From Moringa oleifera (taxonomy: Eukaryota > Streptophyta > Magnoliopsida > Brassicales > Moringaceae), in the NCBI GenBank assembly GCA_021397835.1, contig JAJFZO010000034.1, forward strand, positions 2,792,501-2,856,500: a stretch of DNA of 64,000 nt. Reading direction: 5' to 3'. Shown one piece after another: positions 59,681-64,000 of the stretch. The notes below the pieces were generated by a model that worked only from the letters and a program-made list of their open reading frames with translations, had not been told where the DNA came from and made no database searches. How positions within the stretch are numbered: position 1 is the first letter of the stretch; every line of letters begins with the position of its first letter. The position numbers and the translations under genes are program-made.

Positions 59681-62560
59681 AAAACCAAAAAAATTCACAA
59701 ATAATTTTTTTAAAGCAAGATTTAATATGATTTATTTTATACTTCGTTGAAAGGAGATAGAATTTTTTACATTTTTAAAATATTTTTAAAAATTAATTTA
59801 TATGTTAATAAATATTTTCTGTTATACAAGTTAAAAATAAAATTTGATGAACCTTTTATAAGTTTACAAAATCAATATAACTTTTTATTAATATTTACTA
59901 TTATCTTTTATTCATATTGTTTATTTGTTTTGCTTATCTAATATTTATTTTGACTTGAAGTGTCATACCGTGAGAAAGCTGAATGGTATAAGAGACTAAT
60001 TATTGTTAGTTTGAGACTCTACAATTTTAAGATTAGTCTTGTTATTAAATTAAAATTTAAAAAATAATATTAAATTAATAACAGTGAAGTTTCAAATTTA
60101 TAAATTTAATAATAAATCTTTGCATATAAACACTTTTAAAAAATAAAAAATTTATCAACTTAAAATTCAAAATCTTTCTATATAAATTTATTTATCAAAT
60201 TAAAGTCTAGAATTAAGTTATTTATCTATGCATATTTTTAGATATAACAATAAATGTGAAATGGTATCAAGATCAAAATTTCTAGATAAATGTAATGACA
60301 TTTAAAATCTGAAATTATTTAGATAAAATTTTTATTATTAATATATATATTTTAAGAATGTAAATGTATACAAAATTAAAAGTAGAATATATTAATTTAA
60401 AATCCACATCATCGTCATGTAAATGTTGAAGTTAATATCTTAAAAATTCTCTAAATGCTTTGCCTGAGTTCAAAATGAATATAGTTTAAAAATTAAGGGC
60501 AACAAAACAAGAGCTGCTATAAATCTTATAGCTTATACGTGAAGGAGTACACTAGAAAAGATCTAAGAATTTTAGAGAAAACAAATAGAAGGAAAAATAT
60601 CCTTAAAAGATTGGTAAATCCTACGCATATATGCCTATTAAGTGTTAATTCTATCTTAAACATGAAACGGGTTGGATCGTTTTTCTAAAAAATTTATGAC
60701 CTAAGCTCAATTCGACTCGTTATCCGATGGATCTTATAAATTAATGAATCGAGTTGAATCCGTTTATTTTTTAAAAAATAATCATAACTTACTCACGAGT
60801 TTAATTTGTTAAGCTTTATATGAGTTATTTTTGAGGTTTAAACAAATTTTATTTGGACTTTATGTGAGCTATTTTTAAGTCTTAAAAGGATTTTATTTAG
60901 GTTTTATGTAGTTTATATATGTGTGTAGGCCTAATAAAGCTATTACGTGGATCTTAAATGAGTTTTATTATGTTTTGCACACATATAAATTAATATTTTA
61001 TAAATTATTTCACTTGTTATTTTTAAAATAAATACTATAAAAAAATTATTTATACATGATTTTAAATAAATAATTATATTTAATTAAATAAATACAAATT
61101 TGAAAAATTGACGCATCACTACAAGATTACATTCCAACTAAGTTAACTCCTACTCGTTAGTCATATATAGTTTCAATTTTATTATTTAAATAAATATATT
61201 TTTAAATTAAAAAGATCATATAAACTTATATCTATTATATAACTCTCAATCGTTATGAGAATTAGTATTATTAAATTTAGTTTGACATATATTGATATTT
61301 GCTAACTGTTTTATTATTTCTTTCAATATTATATTGTTTTGCATTCTTTTATTCATCACATTCAAATCCTTTAAATAGATAAGTACTTCAATCGTAAAAG
61401 TTGTCAAATTCGTTTAATTTAACAAATAATAATTATAAACTAATTTAATTATATTTATAAAAATAAAATTTATTAATAATTTAATTAAATAGGTCTAAAT
61501 ATTGGATTTGTTAGCTTTAATGGGTTAATCCAAATATAACATATTTATAATAACAAGCTAGTCCAAAAATAACCCGATTATAATATTTTCTTAATTATAA
61601 TGAACTGGTCTAAATATAACTCGATTTTGATATAATGATTGACCTCAATGGTTTGGCTCATAAGACGAGTTGCTTTAAAATTCTAAGCCCATGGCCTAAT
61701 TTATCATTCAGATGAATATCTTTGACCCTATCTTATTAATAAATGGATCAAGCTAAAGTCCAACGGGTCAAATTGTAAATGAGCATACTGATAAGCCATG
61801 AGTCAAATGATGAGACTGACTTCAAATAACACTAATATATATATGTTAAAAATATAACTACTAATATATATATCAAGAAGATACTAATATAATGGTAAAA
61901 TCTCTCTCTTTTTTTATAGATATATGTTCACCTAAATGAATTCACATGTATTGATAATCTTTCCTTGATCATGTATCTATCAAATACTTTTTACCAAAAA
62001 GAAAGATTAAAAACTTGAACACTAGAATAAATTTTAAGAAAAAAATATATTCACAAGACGACAAGGACAACCACATCAAAAACATAGGTATCATTCAATT
62101 CACTAGATTTTCTAGAAAATACTAATTTAGATTAATAAATAAAATCATTTAAGAATTTTAAAAAATGAGCTTCTAAAAAATATTGCTTTTTAACAAATCC
62201 TTAAAAAAAATATATTCAACCAAAGCTCTAGGTAACTTCTTTAATTTTCTATACAGATAACATGATATGGTTATTAGAATATGTAAAACATTCCAACCCA
62301 AGCATAATTATTTGTGTCTATATATATACACACACACACACACAAATGGGATGGGTTGGTAAGTCAAATTGGTTTAGGTACAACTAATTATTTGTGTGTG
62401 TATATATAATTGAAAAAGATTATTGGACACCTTTTTACCAAAATTAGACTTAGAACTCATATTTTCAAGTTTAATTAACTACAATAAATTCTTGCCATCC
62501 TTAAATTTAAGTCCACTTTATTTTTGGTATGAGGTGGAAGCTGAATCTTTGGACTATACA
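59679..62560. other. Intergenic, AT-rich, decayed repeats
   Basis: No credible ORF. Holds a 44-bp tandem repeat at 60815-60918 and, at 60.65-61.75 kb, short decayed repeats similar to those at 29.2 and 39.4 kb. A (CA)n run is at 62328-62344 and a nearby inverted GTGTGTGTATATAT at about 62393-62406. Confidence 0.4.
60815..60918. repeat. 44-bp tandem repeat, 2.4 units
   Basis: Units at 60815-60858 and 60859-60902, each of the form TTTATxTGAGxTATTTTTxAG and ending ATTTTATTTxGGx, plus a partial third unit. Confidence 0.75.
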
Positions 62561-62700
62561 TCAGTAAAAGGGCAAATCAAAATTAGATCGAAGTTATCTA
62601 TAAAAACTATTGAATTAGAGAGTAAATATTTAAAATTTACTTTATACTCTCAAATTAGCTTGAAGCTCAACCTTAAGAAAAGAACACAAAAATAGATTAA
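62561..62700. repeat. Direct repeat left of SPH-9
   Basis: Contains AAGTTATCTATAAAAAC, GAATTAGAGAGTA and TTTACTTTATACTCT; a similar segment lies at 63864-64000 in the same orientation. Confidence 0.7.
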
Positions 62701-62992
62701 TCATAATCAAAGCAAAGCTATCTGTAAAAAGTTGTGGAAGAATTGAGAAAATTACATGAATTTTAATAAATCAAACTTGTATTATTCATTCAAAACAAAG
62801 ATTACATAACATTGTTACTGTTCTATTGATTTCCCTCTTCTGTTTAACATTGTTTACTTTTTTGTTTCGAAAAAGAAAAAGAAAAAAGAAGCAAATAATG
62901 GATAAAAACTACCTCTGCCATGAAATTAAGCACAAATGTAGTACCCTAGTTAACAAATTTTACTGGCTAAGCTAGCTAGCAACTTTTTGCTG

Positions 62993-63481
62993 CTATGGCA
63001 TTGGATTATTCCAAGGGTAACACAAAATAACTTTCTGTGTTACATGATTGAGCATGCATGGGCCGTTGAGTCTAATACTCCACAAGCAATGATAGTCGCA
63101 CAAGTCATAATCCCTTCTCGCTATGAAAATATCGAACCAATGAAATGCACCTTTCCATGTAAAGCTACAGTAGAATTGTGTTGTTGACCAAAAGTTTGTT
63201 CGAAATTCAAAGTACCAATTACCTTGGTAGTGGATCACTTTCTTTCCGAGATCGTCCTGCTTTGACTTGCAATGGAGAGTAAGATCCAAACCAGCACCTA
63301 AATCATTGTTCGCTTGAACTCGCATTTTAGGTTCAACAACGACTTTGTCAAGATCCAAACCTGCACCTAAACCATTGTTCGCTGAAAGATGCACTTTGGG
63401 TTCAGCTGAGACTGCTTCACTAGAAATTACAAAGACAATGCATAGTACAGTAAACAAGAAACCTTCATTGAAAGAACCCAT
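62993..63481 (-). CDS. S-protein homologue SPH-9 with internal duplication
   Basis: Intronless, 162 residues from the ATG at 63481 (the in-frame ATG at 63523 is upstream of the sister-gene start). Signal peptide about 1-25. The mature N terminus is tandemly duplicated: residues 27-49 and 50-72 both follow EPKxxxxANNxLGAGLDL, from a 69-bp direct repeat at 63281-63349 and 63350-63418. After the second unit the family fold continues: LHCKSKQDDLG, GNWYFEF, FYCSFTW, WFDIFIARRDY, C-DYH-C, GPCML, CYPWNNPMP. Cysteines 71, 105, 128, 132, 142, 154; the extra unit adds none. TATA position TGTAAAAT. Intact frame. Confidence 0.93.
   Translation of the reverse strand: MGSFNEGFLFTVLCIVFVISSEAVSAEPKVHLSANNGLGAGLDLDKVVVEPKMRVQANNDLGAGLDLTLHCKSKQDDLGKKVIHYQGNWYFEFRTNFWSTTQFYCSFTWKGAFHWFDIFIARRDYDLCDYHCLWSIRLNGPCMLNHVTQKVILCYPWNNPMP
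63281..63418. repeat. 69-bp tandem duplication inside SPH-9
   Basis: Two units starting AAGATCCAAACC or close, offset exactly 69 bases, diverged at scattered positions. Confidence 0.9.
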
Positions 63482-63863
63482 TTTTACTATTTGGATGATA
63501 TTGGGTTTTCTGGTATATCTCATTTTACAGAGCGATGTAATATCTGTGGAGGAAGTGATGTCACCATTTAAACTTAACTGTAATCGTTGACTATAATTAA
63601 TGATAATACCTTTAATGTTAGGTTTGATTTATGACTGTAATAGTAATGCCATTAATGATAAGTTTGATCTTTGACTATAAAAATAATATTTTTAAAGATA
63701 CACGTAACCTTTTGACTAGGAGAAGAATATCTTTAATGACAGATGTTAATGTATGAGTCAAACTTTGTTGAGTAGACTTGTCAACTTAGATTAACATATC
63801 AAGCTTATACCAATCCAAGTAGACAGTGTAACTCAATCTGTATTTGGCCAAAAGGACTAGATC

Positions 63864-64000
63864 ACTAAAAGGACGGGTTAAAATTAGAGCAAAGTTATCT
63901 AGCTATAAAAGATGTTGAGTTAGAGAGTAGATATTTTAAATTTACTTTATACTCTGAAGTAAGATTGAAGTCGAACCTTAAAAAAGGAAGATTAAACGGG
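63864..64000. repeat. Direct repeat right of SPH-9
   Basis: Counterpart of 62561-62700: AAGTTATCTAGCTATAAAAG, GAGTTAGAGAGTAGA, TTTACTTTATACTCTG. It runs to or past the window end. Confidence 0.7.

Noticed and set aside
62561..64000. SPH-9 as cargo of an LTR-type element
   Set aside because: The flanking direct repeats lack TG...CA ends, a primer-binding site or a polypurine tract, and the gene has an ordinary array position.

Overview
The window is nuclear DNA from a flowering plant, most likely a woody eudicot; I cannot name the species. Evidence: spliced plastid-targeted genes (PAM71-type thylakoid cation transporter, Fe-S assembly-like protein), a plant LRR receptor kinase, plant S-protein homologues, a eukaryotic initiator tRNA-Met, plant LINE and hAT relics, and very AT-rich intergenic DNA.

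Left part (1-24 kb) is ordinary and gene-dense. It holds the 5' part of a hydroxyethylthiazole kinase gene (minus, cut by the window start), tRNA-iMet(CAT) (plus), a four-exon family-14 glycosyltransferase (plus), a four-exon NifU-C-like plastid protein (minus) whose first intron appears to be GC-AG, a ten-exon PAM71/GDT1-like gene (minus), and a two-exon LRR receptor-like kinase (plus). Exon structures were assembled by hand from splice signals, reading phase and family conservation; every junction given keeps the frame.

Right part (25-64 kb) is an accessory region: a head-to-tail array of nine intronless S-protein homologues (plant self-incompatibility S1 family, secreted Cys-rich proteins), all on the minus strand at about 25.6, 30.9, 35.6, 44.9, 46.6, 48.4, 52.7, 58.6 and 63.0 kb (called SPH-1 to SPH-9 here). 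Copies 1-4 form one subgroup (C-x2-C motif, shared promoter block with a W-box, shared 3' flank). Copies 6, 8 and 9 form another (C-x3-C). Copies 5 and 7 are divergent. Copy 8 is broken by a single-base frameshift, and copy 9 carries an in-frame 69-bp tandem duplication just after its signal peptide. Leftover flanks near 29.1 and 44.5-44.8 kb look like traces of lost copies.

Between the array genes are decayed transposons: a hAT transposase relic (27.7-28.5 kb, minus), a LINE ORF2 relic with reverse transcriptase and RNase H (40.25-43.4 kb, plus), a LINE ORF1 relic (51.1-52.0 kb, plus), and three copies of an apparently unclassified 0.5-kb foldback element with long terminal inverted repeats (50.4, 55.9 and 57.3 kb). 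There is also a 21-bp minisatellite (33.8-34.0 kb) and several simple repeats. The most interesting material is the expanding and decaying secreted-peptide array, its duplicated promoter modules, and the foldback family spread through it.
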